A stretch of 5,925 nucleotides of DNA from Bacteroidota bacterium (GCA_021785235.1 JAJYGB010000556.1:1-5925); one strand, 5' to 3'. Positions 1-5,802 are shown, counted from the first letter of the stretch. Notes: a model not told the origin generated them from the sequence alone. A program made the numbers and translations.

Positions 1-524
1 GCCTGTCCGGCAGTGCAAGGAAGCTCCGACAGAGACTCGGGATTGACGATCGACTCGACGGCATTTGTGTAAACCAATATTACTATATCCTTGTCGACGT
101 CATTCCTGAAGACGCCCGCTTCGAACCCGGCCTCGAACAATCTCCTCACCTTGTCGAATATCTTCCCCTTCTTGAAGTCGTGGATTTCTCTCCAGATATC
201 GGGAGCGATCTTCTGAACATCCTGAAGCCTGTTCATCCTCGATGAGCGTTCCCCCACAAAGTCGAGAGTGCTCCTGAATTTACCGACAAAATCAAGTTCG
301 TCCTGTTTCCAGATCTCCTCGACATGGTCCATAAATTCGCACTGTCTCGCGGTGAGCAACTCACGAAGAAGTTCCCTCTTGTTTGGAAAAAACTTGTAAA
401 GCGTCTTCTTGCTGATGCCCAAAGCAGCGGCTATTTCTTCCATCGTCACCTTAGAGAAGCCATGCTGTAGGAACATCTCCTCCGCCGCGGTGAGAATATT
501 GGTTTTGGTCTCAGTTTCCGTCAT
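1..524 (-). CDS. TetR/AcrR-family transcriptional regulator, partial (3' end beyond window)
   Basis: The minus-strand frame stays open for 174 codons from ATG 524 to the window edge. TetR proteins are usually about 200 residues, so only the last few tens are missing. Residues about 8-54 form a typical TetR N-terminal DNA-binding domain: a first helix (ILTAAEEMFLQHGF), then the helix-turn-helix VTMEEIAAALGISKKTLYKF, followed by FPNKRELL. The rest is helical and divergent, as expected for a ligand-binding and dimerisation domain, so the ligand cannot be predicted. ATG 524 is preferred over the in-frame ATG at 542 because it has an AAGGAAA ribosome-binding site 5 bases upstream, while 542 has none. 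The gene has its own promoter with two matching dyads between promoter and start, which suggests autorepression. Its targets may lie downstream, left of base 1. Family assignment is firm; function is unknown. Confidence 0.95.
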   Translation of the reverse strand, partial: MTETETKTNILTAAEEMFLQHGFSKVTMEEIAAALGISKKTLYKFFPNKRELLRELLTARQCEFMDHVEEIWKQDELDFVGKFRSTLDFVGERSSRMNRLQDVQKIAPDIWREIHDFKKGKIFDKVRRLFEAGFEAGVFRNDVDKDIVILVYTNAVESIVNPESLSELPCTAGQ

Positions 525-529
525 ATCAA

Positions 530-536
530 TTTCCTT
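530..536 (-). promoter_or_regulatory. Ribosome-binding site of the tetR-type gene
   Basis: On the minus strand AAGGAAA ends 5 bases before ATG 524. It decides the start: the alternative in-frame ATG at 542 is preceded by CGTTTCTC, which has no Shine-Dalgarno character and belongs to a putative operator. Confidence 0.6.
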
Positions 537-544
537 TTCCATGA

Positions 545-570
545 GAAACGATTCCCGTGTTGAGCGTTTC
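545..570. promoter_or_regulatory. Candidate TetR operator, promoter-distal copy
   Basis: GAAACG (545-550) and CGTTTC (565-570) form a dyad with a 14-base spacer, 26 bp in all. The same arms with the same spacing occur at 629-654, and the two elements match at 19 of 26 positions, including a shared central CGT. This copy lies just upstream of the tetR-type start codon, inside the transcribed leader. Size and symmetry suit a TetR-family dimer site, and position suits autoregulation. That the neighbouring regulator binds here is inference. The AAACGATT half also resembles LacI-family sites, so another regulator is possible. Confidence 0.55.
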
Positions 571-581
571 CGAATGATGCT

Positions 582-603
582 AAAAAAAGCAGTCAAAGAC
601 TGC
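582..603 (-). terminator. Terminator-like hairpin in the tetR leader (possible attenuator)
   Basis: Read on the minus strand, GCAGTC-TTT-GACTGC (603-589) is a perfect 6-bp stem with a 3-base loop, followed directly by seven T residues (588-582). Beyond a single T-T mismatch the stem can be extended by AAA upstream pairing with the T-run. This is the layout of an intrinsic terminator. It lies between the predicted promoter (656-684) and start codon (524), about 45 bases into the leader, so it would cut expression of the regulator unless bypassed. It could instead end a short leader transcript. No gene upstream on this strand needs a terminator here. Confidence 0.5.
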
Positions 604-627
604 ATTTCAGCGAAATTCTCAACACAA

Positions 628-655
628 GGAAACGAATTACGTTTAAATCGTTTCC
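628..655. promoter_or_regulatory. Candidate TetR operator, promoter-proximal copy
   Basis: GGAAACGA (628-635) and TCGTTTCC (648-655) form a perfect 8-bp inverted repeat with a 12-base spacer. The core GAAACG-N14-CGTTTC matches the element at 545-570. An inner AAACG/CGTTT pair (630-634, 640-644) adds further symmetry. The dyad abuts the predicted -10 box (656-661) and covers the expected transcription start near 649, so a bound protein would block initiation. Binding by the adjacent TetR-type protein is inferred from position and symmetry. Confidence 0.65.
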
Positions 656-684
656 AATATAACTGAACAAAAAATATCTGTCAA
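656..684 (-). promoter_or_regulatory. Sigma70-type promoter of the tetR-type gene
   Basis: On the minus strand there is a perfect -35 box TTGACA (684-679), a 17-base spacer and a -10 box TATATT (661-656), one mismatch from consensus. Transcription should start near 649, giving a leader of about 125 bases before ATG 524. The candidate operator begins immediately after the -10 box. Confidence 0.75.
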
Positions 685-889
685 GCCAAAATCTGTTTCA
701 TCGAAGCTGGGGTCTAACCACGGACATTCCACACAAATCTTCTAGTGAAATCCGTCGGTGAAAATAAAGGTGCCCACTGAAATTACAAGTCGAAGACGAG
801 CCCCCTTTGAGCACGGGTTCAATAAAATTCCACCGGCCGATATCTCGCGGCACAAGCCTTCTCATCGGCGTGTTAATTGCGATGTCTTA
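685..889. other. Intergenic stretch with no recognised feature
   Basis: This is the remainder of the 365-base gap between the tetR-type start and the yqaE-type stop. No convincing gene or T-tailed terminator is visible for the upstream yqaE-type gene. A weak inverted repeat (GCGTG at 868-872, CACGC at 891-895, 18-base loop) overlaps the yqaE-type stop codon but lacks a U-tract. A GTG-started plus-strand frame from 758 has no ribosome-binding site and no recognisable protein features. Confidence 0.5.
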
Positions 890-1090
890 TCACGCGTTCG
901 AAGTCTTTATCGCCCTGATAATCCTTCGCACCCTTCGGTCATCGTGATGATCGCGTACGACAAGTAGCGCATGTATCACGGCAGGAATCCAGAAAAGAAA
1001 ACAAAGGAAGAAATTGACGAACGCTTGAATAGGCTTTCCGCTAAGAAGCACTGCGACTGGCGGAAGGAAAAATGCGAGCACATAGAGCAT
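890..1090 (-). CDS. yqaE: YqaE/Pmp3-family small membrane protein
   Basis: This 66-residue protein consists mainly of two hydrophobic helices, about residues 2-17 and 22-45. They are joined by a short SGKP turn and followed by a charged tail (RDHHDDRRVRR). It fits the YqaE/Pmp3 (UPF0057) pattern: LPPVAVLLSGK, a phenylalanine-rich stretch with the conserved N at 26, and IPAVIHALLVV, where the family usually has IPGIIHA. The family has small hydrophobic membrane peptides; yeast Pmp3 affects membrane potential and salt tolerance, while the bacterial role is poorly known. The start at 1090 has a good ribosome-binding site (AGAGGA, 8 bases before ATG). About 226 bases separate it from the upstream secreted-protein gene, and no clear promoter was recognised there. 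Family assignment is confident; the physiological role is not. Confidence 0.88.
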   Translation of the reverse strand: MLYVLAFFLPPVAVLLSGKPIQAFVNFFLCFLFWIPAVIHALLVVRDHHDDRRVRRIIRAIKTSNA

Positions 1091-1316
1091 ATCAAAATCC
1101 TCTTTTTTTAGCTTGATCCTCGTGGCAAATCTTTCCGTGAAATACGTCGTGCCAATACAATTGTTCCGTAAGGCACTTCTGCTTCTTCAAACTAAAGAGA
1201 GCCGCGCAGAAATTACGGAGGAATTGAAACCAGCCCGCAGAGAGTCCGCTCACCCGCGCCTGAATGATCAGGCCCCGGACCGAGAGAGTCAAGGGCCTTT
1301 CGATAATCTTCCGACG

Positions 1317-1898
1317 CTACTTCTTTTCTTTGAACGACGAGGGGGCAAAGTTGATGGACTTCACCTCAGTAATCGGAACAGTCTGAAGAGAGTCCCTCAC
1401 CTGCATGCGAATGCTGTCAGCGGTGGCGCCCATGAAGACTCCGGAGACCGTCTTACCATCAGTGAGATACAGGATATCCTCATCGCTGTTCGGTGGAGGC
1501 GGCGCCTGCTGTGGTCTGGGAACTACAACGTAGGCGTTTTCGCCGGGAATGTACTGGTAATAAATGCCGCCGCCATAGAAATACATCGTCGGCCCGACCC
1601 AGAAGCTCCAGAGACCGTAAGGGAGGAACCTGAGCCTTGCTCCGAACGGTGGGCGATACAAATAATATCTTCCCCTCCAGGGTCTGTAGTATTGGCCGTT
1701 ATGAAAGAAATACGGACGGTTGCCGATGATCACTTGCATGTGATTCCGAGGCAGAGACATCATCGGTGGAGGCGCAAACCTCTCAGGCGCCGCGCGCATC
1801 CTCTGAGCGTACGCCATATCGGGAAGGAGAGAAGATAGAACCACGACCGCCGCAACTATTGAGGCGATCTGCAGACTGCGGATAAGTTTCCTTTTCAT
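1317..1898 (-). CDS. Exported Tyr/Arg/Pro-rich protein with a small C-terminal domain (DUF6515-like)
   Basis: From ATG 1898 the product is 193 residues. Residues 1-31 are a signal peptide: basic MKRKLIR, a hydrophobic core (about 11-25) and likely cleavage after AYA. The mature protein has a proline-rich start, then an aromatic and arginine-rich region (about 55-127) with HNGQYYRPWRGRYYLYRPPFG and GGGIYYQYIPGENAYVVVP, resembling DUF6515-type periplasmic proteins. After a QAPPPPNS linker, residues 139-185 form a compact segment (DILYLTDGKTVSGVFMGATADSIRM...TVPITEVKSINF) that looks like small beta-barrel domains in exported proteins. No catalytic motif is visible. The start is uncertain. ATG 1898 gives a standard signal peptide but its AGAGGA is 12 bases away; in-frame ATG 1919 and TTG 1922 would add 7-8 residues and lack a ribosome-binding site. 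It probably acts in the periplasm or at the envelope. Confidence 0.82.
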   Translation of the reverse strand: MKRKLIRSLQIASIVAAVVVLSSLLPDMAYAQRMRAAPERFAPPPMMSLPRNHMQVIIGNRPYFFHNGQYYRPWRGRYYLYRPPFGARLRFLPYGLWSFWVGPTMYFYGGGIYYQYIPGENAYVVVPRPQQAPPPPNSDEDILYLTDGKTVSGVFMGATADSIRMQVRDSLQTVPITEVKSINFAPSSFKEKK

Positions 1899-1937
1899 CT
1901 TTTCAAACCATCCTCTCATCAAAAAGCATAACCGCGT

Positions 1938-1964
1938 TGTGTCTTTGAATGCATTCGTGACACA
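1938..1964. promoter_or_regulatory. 27-bp dyad upstream of the exported-protein gene
   Basis: TGTGTC (1938-1943) and GACACA (1959-1964) flank a perfect 10-bp palindrome, GAATGCATTC (1947-1956), with inner spacers of 3 and 2 bases. It lies 40-66 bases upstream of ATG 1898 and could be an operator or a leader hairpin. No U-tract follows on either strand, so a terminator is unlikely. No regulator family was recognised from the sequence. Confidence 0.35.
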
Positions 1965-2012
1965 TCTATTTGACCAATAAGTTTTTTCCGCAGTTTAATC
2001 AAGTCATTCCGA

Positions 2013-2026
2013 AAACGCCCGCGTTT
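2013..2026 (-). terminator. Weak candidate terminator after pdxB
   Basis: On the minus strand AAACG-CGGG-CGTTT (2026-2013) can form a 5-bp stem with a 4-base loop and is followed by a T. An overlapping pairing CGCC/GGCG with TTTT after it is also possible. It begins 38 bases after the pdxB stop, a plausible place to end the four-gene unit. The stem is short and the T-run is largely part of it, so support is modest. Confidence 0.25.
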
Positions 2027-2063
2027 GGCGACCTTATTTCGAAGCCGCATTTGTCGAAATTTC

Positions 2064-3224
2064 TTAAGACGCCTTTGTGTCGGTGACCTTAAACTTGAAC
2101 GCTTCGAGAGCTTCATTAAGGAATTTGTCATCGCTTTGCAAAGCTACGGTCATGTTCGAGAATTCGTACCTGAAAACGTAGTTTCCTCTGAGTCCTTTGA
2201 AATACCCGCCACGTTCATCAGGCGCTAGTTGCGCAATTTTTCTCAATGAGGCGTCGTCCTTCGTGATATCATAGCAGCTTCGTACAAGTTCGGAAACAAC
2301 CTCCTCCGAACTTGAATAGCGCGGGCCCACTTTGAGCAACGGAACTTTCGGCGGAGCTATCACGGCTCCCGCGTCCCACGACTGTTTCAATCCGAAATGA
2401 CCGCAGAACGCTTCATAAATCATTCTCGTGGCATTGACCTTTCCGTCGATGGAATAACCTGCGATGTGCTGTGTTCCAATCGCGCACTTTGCCAGAAGAT
2501 CGATGTCTATTCCCGGTTCATTCTCCCAAACATCAAGAACCGCTACTCCTGGCGCTCCGTTTGACAGCGCGGACTTAAGGGCCTGGTTGTCGACGACAGA
2601 GCCGCGGGATGTATTTATGATTGTTGAGCCATGTTTCATCCTGGAAAGTCTCACAGCATCGAAGAGATGATGTGTCGCGTCGGGACCTGTCTTAGTATAA
2701 GGGACGTGGATGGTAATGAAGTCGGCTTCCATCAGATTGTCAAGCTGTACGAAACAAGCATCGCCGGTCGCTCTCGCGAGAGGTGGGTCGTTCTGCAGCA
2801 CGTTCATGCCGAGTTTACGCCCAACCCTTGTTATTTTCCTTCCGATATTGCCGACTCCGACAACCCCGATCGTCTTCCCCTTCAGAGTGAAGCCATTCCT
2901 CTCAGCCAGCGTGAAGAGCGCCGAGAAGACATACTGGACGACCGCGTTCGAATTGCACCCCGGCGCGCTCGCGAATGCTATCCCGTGACTCTTAAGGTAA
3001 TCGATGTCGACGTGATCCGTTCCGATCGTCGCGGTGCCTACAAATTTCAGCTTGCTCCCTGCAAGGAGTTTTTCATTTACTTTGGTTTCAGACCGGACGA
3101 GCAGCGCGTCGGCGTCCTTCAACGCGGCGTTATCAATCGCCCGGCTATCGTACTTCGCGATTTCTCCGAACTCGCCGAAGGCCTCTTCGACGAACGGGAT
3201 TTTCTGATCTACTACTATTTTCAT
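2064..3224 (-). CDS. pdxB: 4-phosphoerythronate dehydrogenase (PdxB)
   Basis: This 386-residue enzyme would oxidise 4-phospho-D-erythronate to 2-oxo-3-hydroxy-4-phosphobutanoate, the second step of the DXP-dependent route to pyridoxal phosphate, in the cytoplasm (EC 1.1.1.290). It fits PdxB closely along its length: VRSETKVNEKLLAG and FVGTATIGTDHVD (47-74), APGCNSNAVVQYVFSAL, the dinucleotide-binding GVGNIG (123-128) with D146 after it, and NTSRGSVVDNQAL. The expected active-site residues of D-2-hydroxyacid dehydrogenases are present: R207, E236 in VWENEP and H253 in QHIAGY. Residues about 290-380 form the extra C-terminal domain typical of PdxB (E. coli PdxB is 378 residues), which argues against a generic 2-hydroxyacid dehydrogenase. 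ATG 3224 begins 32 bases after the SDR stop, with only a weak ribosome-binding site, so translation may depend on the upstream genes. Its place behind uronate genes is unusual. Confidence 0.93.
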   Translation of the reverse strand: MKIVVDQKIPFVEEAFGEFGEIAKYDSRAIDNAALKDADALLVRSETKVNEKLLAGSKLKFVGTATIGTDHVDIDYLKSHGIAFASAPGCNSNAVVQYVFSALFTLAERNGFTLKGKTIGVVGVGNIGRKITRVGRKLGMNVLQNDPPLARATGDACFVQLDNLMEADFITIHVPYTKTGPDATHHLFDAVRLSRMKHGSTIINTSRGSVVDNQALKSALSNGAPGVAVLDVWENEPGIDIDLLAKCAIGTQHIAGYSIDGKVNATRMIYEAFCGHFGLKQSWDAGAVIAPPKVPLLKVGPRYSSSEEVVSELVRSCYDITKDDASLRKIAQLAPDERGGYFKGLRGNYVFRYEFSNMTVALQSDDKFLNEALEAFKFKVTDTKAS

Positions 3225-3256
3225 TTAATGTCTCAATCCATTTCAGAGTTTAAGAA

Positions 3257-4045
3257 TCATATGGTCATCGCGGTGAAACCGCCGTCGACCGGGATGATCG
3301 TGCCGGTGACAAATGACGACGCCTTGTTAGATGCGAGCCAGATGAATGCTCCATTTAGTTCCTCCGCCTCGCCGTATCTCGCCATGGGCGTATGGCCGAA
3401 TATCGACTTGCGCCTCTCCTCGGTAAGTATCTTTTTATTCTGTTCGGCGGGGAAAAATCCCGGCATCACTGCGTTGACGCGTATTCCGAATTGAGCCCAC
3501 TCCCGCGCGAGGAAACGGGTCATGTTATTGACACCCGCTTTTGAGATCGCATAAGTGAACACCTTGGAGAGCGGTAACTCGGAGGAGACCGACGAGAAAT
3601 TGATGACGCTTCCCTTTACCTTTGCTTCGATCATATGCTTCCCGAACACCTGGCATGCGAAGAACATTCCTTTGAGGTTTACGCTGATTATTTTCTCCCA
3701 TTCTTCTTCCTGAATGTCGAGGACCGGCGTGGTCGAGTTGACGCCCGGCGCGTTCACGAGTATGTCCACCTGCTTCCACTTCGCGACTATCGCGTCCTTT
3801 GCTTTCTCCAGATCGAGTTTGACGCGCCCGTCCGCCTGGACCGCGATAGCCTCGCCTCCGCTGGACTCGACGCTTTTCACGCGCTGCTCAGCGGCTTCCT
3901 TACCATGATTATATATTATCGCGATCCTCGCTCCTGCTCTCGCCAGCGATTCGGCTACGCTTCCGCCGAGCACGCCCGACCCTCCGATTACTGCCGCGAC
4001 TTTGCCTTTGAGTCCGAATGTCTCTTCCACATATGAATTTGCCAT
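3257..4045 (-). CDS. uxuB: SDR-family oxidoreductase, probable D-fructuronate reductase (D-mannonate oxidoreductase, UxuB/YjmF type)
   Basis: This is a 262-residue classical short-chain dehydrogenase with a complete fold. It has the cofactor-binding GGSGVLG (21-27), N123, S152, Y165 and K169 (YAISK), and a PVDGGF C-terminus. The segment PGFFPAEQN (195-203), then HTPMARYGEAEEL and VDGGFTAM, recalls the Bacillus UxuB/YjmF type of fructuronate reductase. That enzyme interconverts D-fructuronate and D-mannonate with NAD(P)H, and is unrelated to the larger E. coli UxuB. Two motif changes are visible: isoleucine replaces the usual Thr before the glycine-rich loop, and the NNAG motif reads NAPG (98-101). 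The start has a clear GGAG 7 bases before ATG. Its position behind kduI and kduD supports a role in uronate catabolism leading towards KDG. Another sugar-acid substrate remains possible; the SDR assignment itself is certain. Confidence 0.88.
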   Translation of the reverse strand: MANSYVEETFGLKGKVAAVIGGSGVLGGSVAESLARAGARIAIIYNHGKEAAEQRVKSVESSGGEAIAVQADGRVKLDLEKAKDAIVAKWKQVDILVNAPGVNSTTPVLDIQEEEWEKIISVNLKGMFFACQVFGKHMIEAKVKGSVINFSSVSSELPLSKVFTYAISKAGVNNMTRFLAREWAQFGIRVNAVMPGFFPAEQNKKILTEERRKSIFGHTPMARYGEAEELNGAFIWLASNKASSFVTGTIIPVDGGFTAMTI

Positions 4046-4073
4046 TATCTCACTCCATGTTGAAACATTGTGA

Positions 4074-4091
4074 GGGCCGATTGCCCGGCCC
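4074..4091. other. Intercistronic hairpin between kduD and the SDR gene
   Basis: GGGCCG (4074-4079) and CGGCCC (4086-4091) form a perfect GC-rich 6-bp stem with a 6-base loop in the 93-base gap, the longest gap in the four-gene unit. On the minus strand it is not followed by a T-run, so it is a poor terminator. It may stabilise or help process the transcript. A second small dyad, ATGTT-GA-AACAT (4057-4068), lies just upstream of the SDR ribosome-binding site. Confidence 0.4.
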
Positions 4092-4138
4092 GTTTAATTG
4101 ACCTGATATCATATTCACGCGCACTACGCGCATCGCGA

Positions 4139-4900
4139 CTATCTTCCCATCCAGCCGCCGTCGACGGTGACGACGCTGCCGTTCATGTAGCTTGACGCGT
4201 CCGAGCAGAGGAAGACAACCGTTCCCATAAGGTCTTCCGGTTCTCCCCAGCGTCCTGCTGGAATCCTTTCGAGAATGCTACGCGACCTCACCGGATCTTC
4301 ACGCAGCGCCTTCGTGTTCTCCGTGGAAATGTAACCCGGCGCGATCGCGTTTACGGTCACGCCTTTGGATGCCCACTCGTTGGCGAAAGCCATGGTCAGC
4401 TGCTTCACGCCGCCCTTCGATGCGGCGTATCCGGGAACGAATATTCCTCCCTGGAAGGATAGAAGCGACGCTACGAAGACAATCTTGCCATAACCTCTCG
4501 CCGCCATTTCCTTTCCGATCTCCCGGGTCAGTATGAACTGCGCCGTCAGGTTCACGTCAATCACTTTGTCCCAGTACTCATCCGGATGCTCGGACACCGG
4601 TTTTCTCATTATCGTCCCGGCGTTGTTCACCAGGATGTCGATCTTCGTGAAGTCCGATTTGACGCTGTCAATGAACGAGTAAAGCGATTCCCTGTTTGAG
4701 AAGTCGCTTGCGTACGACTTAACCTTCCTCCCTCGGGCCATCACCTCTTTTTCCGTTTCCGAGAAATTGTTCGAAGACGAAACGCCGATGATATCCGCAC
4801 CGGACTCTGCCAGAGCTACCGCGTAAGCCCTGCCGATTCCCTGATTTGAACCTGTCACCAGCGCGATCCTGTTATCAAGTCTGAATTTATCAAGGATCAT
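4139..4900 (-). CDS. kduD: 2-dehydro-3-deoxy-D-gluconate 5-dehydrogenase (KduD)
   Basis: This 253-residue short-chain dehydrogenase catalyses the NAD(H)-linked interconversion of 3-deoxy-D-glycero-2,5-hexodiulosonate and 2-keto-3-deoxygluconate (KDG), the step after KduI (EC 1.1.1.127). Classical SDR motifs are intact: TGSNQGIG (16-23), NNAG (92-95), N117, S145, Y158 and K162 in YAASKGG, and VDGGW near the end. Length is as expected for KduD. Residues typical of this clade include LTGSNQGIG-type starts, NLTAQFILTREIGKEMAARGYGKIV in the middle (116-140) and RIPAGRWGEPEDL (212-224). Those features and the adjacent kduI make KduD much more likely than a generic SDR. The start has a strong GGAGG 9 bases before ATG, and the gap from the kduI stop is 43 bases. 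Confidence 0.93.
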   Translation of the reverse strand: MILDKFRLDNRIALVTGSNQGIGRAYAVALAESGADIIGVSSSNNFSETEKEVMARGRKVKSYASDFSNRESLYSFIDSVKSDFTKIDILVNNAGTIMRKPVSEHPDEYWDKVIDVNLTAQFILTREIGKEMAARGYGKIVFVASLLSFQGGIFVPGYAASKGGVKQLTMAFANEWASKGVTVNAIAPGYISTENTKALREDPVRSRSILERIPAGRWGEPEDLMGTVVFLCSDASSYMNGSVVTVDGGWMGR

Positions 4901-4943
4901 ATCAAATACCTCCGATAGTTCGCTTTGCCGGAAACGCGCGTGA

Positions 4944-5777
4944 TCATCTCAACGAAGACATCTCCACGTTGTCCATGTCTTCAAACTCCTGGTTCTCGCC
5001 GCCCATCGCCCAGATGAATGAGTAGTTCTTCGTACCTCCTCCAGAATGTATCGACCAGCTCGGCGATATCACCGCCTGCCTGTCGCGTACCACGATGTGC
5101 CGCGTCTCCGAAGGGTCACCCATCATATGAAATACCACTGATTTCTCGTCAAGGTTGAAATAGAAATATACCTCCGTCCTGCGTTGGTGCGTATGTGACG
5201 GCATCGTGTTCCAGATGCTTCCCTCGTCGAGTTCAGTAAGCCCCATCACGAGCTGCGAGCTCTTCACGCCCTTCGGGTGAATGTATCTGTTCAGCGTTCT
5301 GGAGTTGGCCTCCGCCGCATTCCCCAACCTTGCGGAGAATACCTCACCGAACTTCATGAAAGTCGTCGGATAGGAAGCATGCGCAGGGTAACTGACGAAG
5401 TAGAAGTACGCTGGCTTTGACGAGTCGTCGCTCGATAAGACGATTTCCTTCGTGCCCAATCCAATGTAAACCGCATCCCTGTATCCGAGCGAGAACTCTC
5501 TTCCGTCCGCCTTCACCTTCCCGGAATTTCCGACATTGAATATCCCGACTTCCCTGCGTTGAGCGAAGAACTCAGCAGCCATTTCTTTTTTGGTGCTCAT
5601 TAGCCGAAGAGATTCTTTGACCGGTGAAGCTCCCCCGACAATCGCACGGTCAAGGTCAAAGTAAACCATTTCAACTTTTCCCTCACGGAAAAGATTCTCC
5701 ATGAGGAACGCATTTCTTAGATCATCCGTCTTAAGTGACCGGTAACTTAAATTGTTCGGAGAATATCTTACTTCCAT
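4944..5777 (-). CDS. kduI: 5-keto-4-deoxyuronate isomerase (KduI)
   Basis: The product is 277 residues, against 278 for E. coli KduI. It isomerises 5-dehydro-4-deoxy-D-glucuronate, formed from the unsaturated ends released by pectate or other polyuronide lyases, to 3-deoxy-D-glycero-2,5-hexodiulosonate (EC 5.3.1.17), the KduD substrate. The fold is a cupin and the expected metal ligands are all present: H195 and H197 (PSHTHQRR), E202 (TEVYFYF) and H244 (SPSWSIHSGGGTK). Family blocks LRNAFLMENLF, VGGASPV, FHMMGDPSETRHIV and AMGGENQ match closely throughout. ATG 5777 has AAGG 8 bases upstream, and the frame holds no other usual start back to a stop codon. It is the first recognised gene of the unit; its promoter was not identified and may lie beyond 5925. 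Confidence 0.96.
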   Translation of the reverse strand: MEVRYSPNNLSYRSLKTDDLRNAFLMENLFREGKVEMVYFDLDRAIVGGASPVKESLRLMSTKKEMAAEFFAQRREVGIFNVGNSGKVKADGREFSLGYRDAVYIGLGTKEIVLSSDDSSKPAYFYFVSYPAHASYPTTFMKFGEVFSARLGNAAEANSRTLNRYIHPKGVKSSQLVMGLTELDEGSIWNTMPSHTHQRRTEVYFYFNLDEKSVVFHMMGDPSETRHIVVRDRQAVISPSWSIHSGGGTKNYSFIWAMGGENQEFEDMDNVEMSSLR

Positions 5778-5802
5778 AACTTTTGCCTTTTCCGCATTTT
5801 GA

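Noticed and set aside
758..967. Plus-strand GTG-started frame of 69 codons
   Set aside because: No ribosome-binding site and a basic, low-information translation. Its 3' part is antisense to the yqaE-type gene.
1092..1292. Minus-strand open frame of 66 codons just upstream of the yqaE-type gene
   Set aside because: No family resemblance and no convincing ribosome-binding site. It occupies the stretch where the yqaE-type promoter should be.
1258..1298. Possible terminator after the exported-protein gene
   Set aside because: GCCTGA-ATGA-TCAGGC (1258-1273) and AGGCCC/GGGCCT (1270-1275, 1293-1298) can pair, but on the minus strand neither is followed by a T-run. On the plus strand there are only three T residues and no gene to terminate.
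1113..1838. Plus-strand open frame of 241 codons
   Set aside because: It starts with TTG without a ribosome-binding site and is rich in Arg, Pro and His. It runs antisense to the exported-protein gene, which has a clear signal peptide.
2631..3494. Plus-strand open frame of 287 codons
   Set aside because: It lies antisense to pdxB and the SDR gene, both of which have full family motifs. Its translation shows no recognisable domain, and it is a codon-bias shadow.
4057..4068. KdgR-like operator (TGAAACA within ATGTTGAAACAT)
   Set aside because: Only a short partial resemblance to the enterobacterial KdgR site, located inside the operon next to a ribosome-binding site, with no regulator in view.
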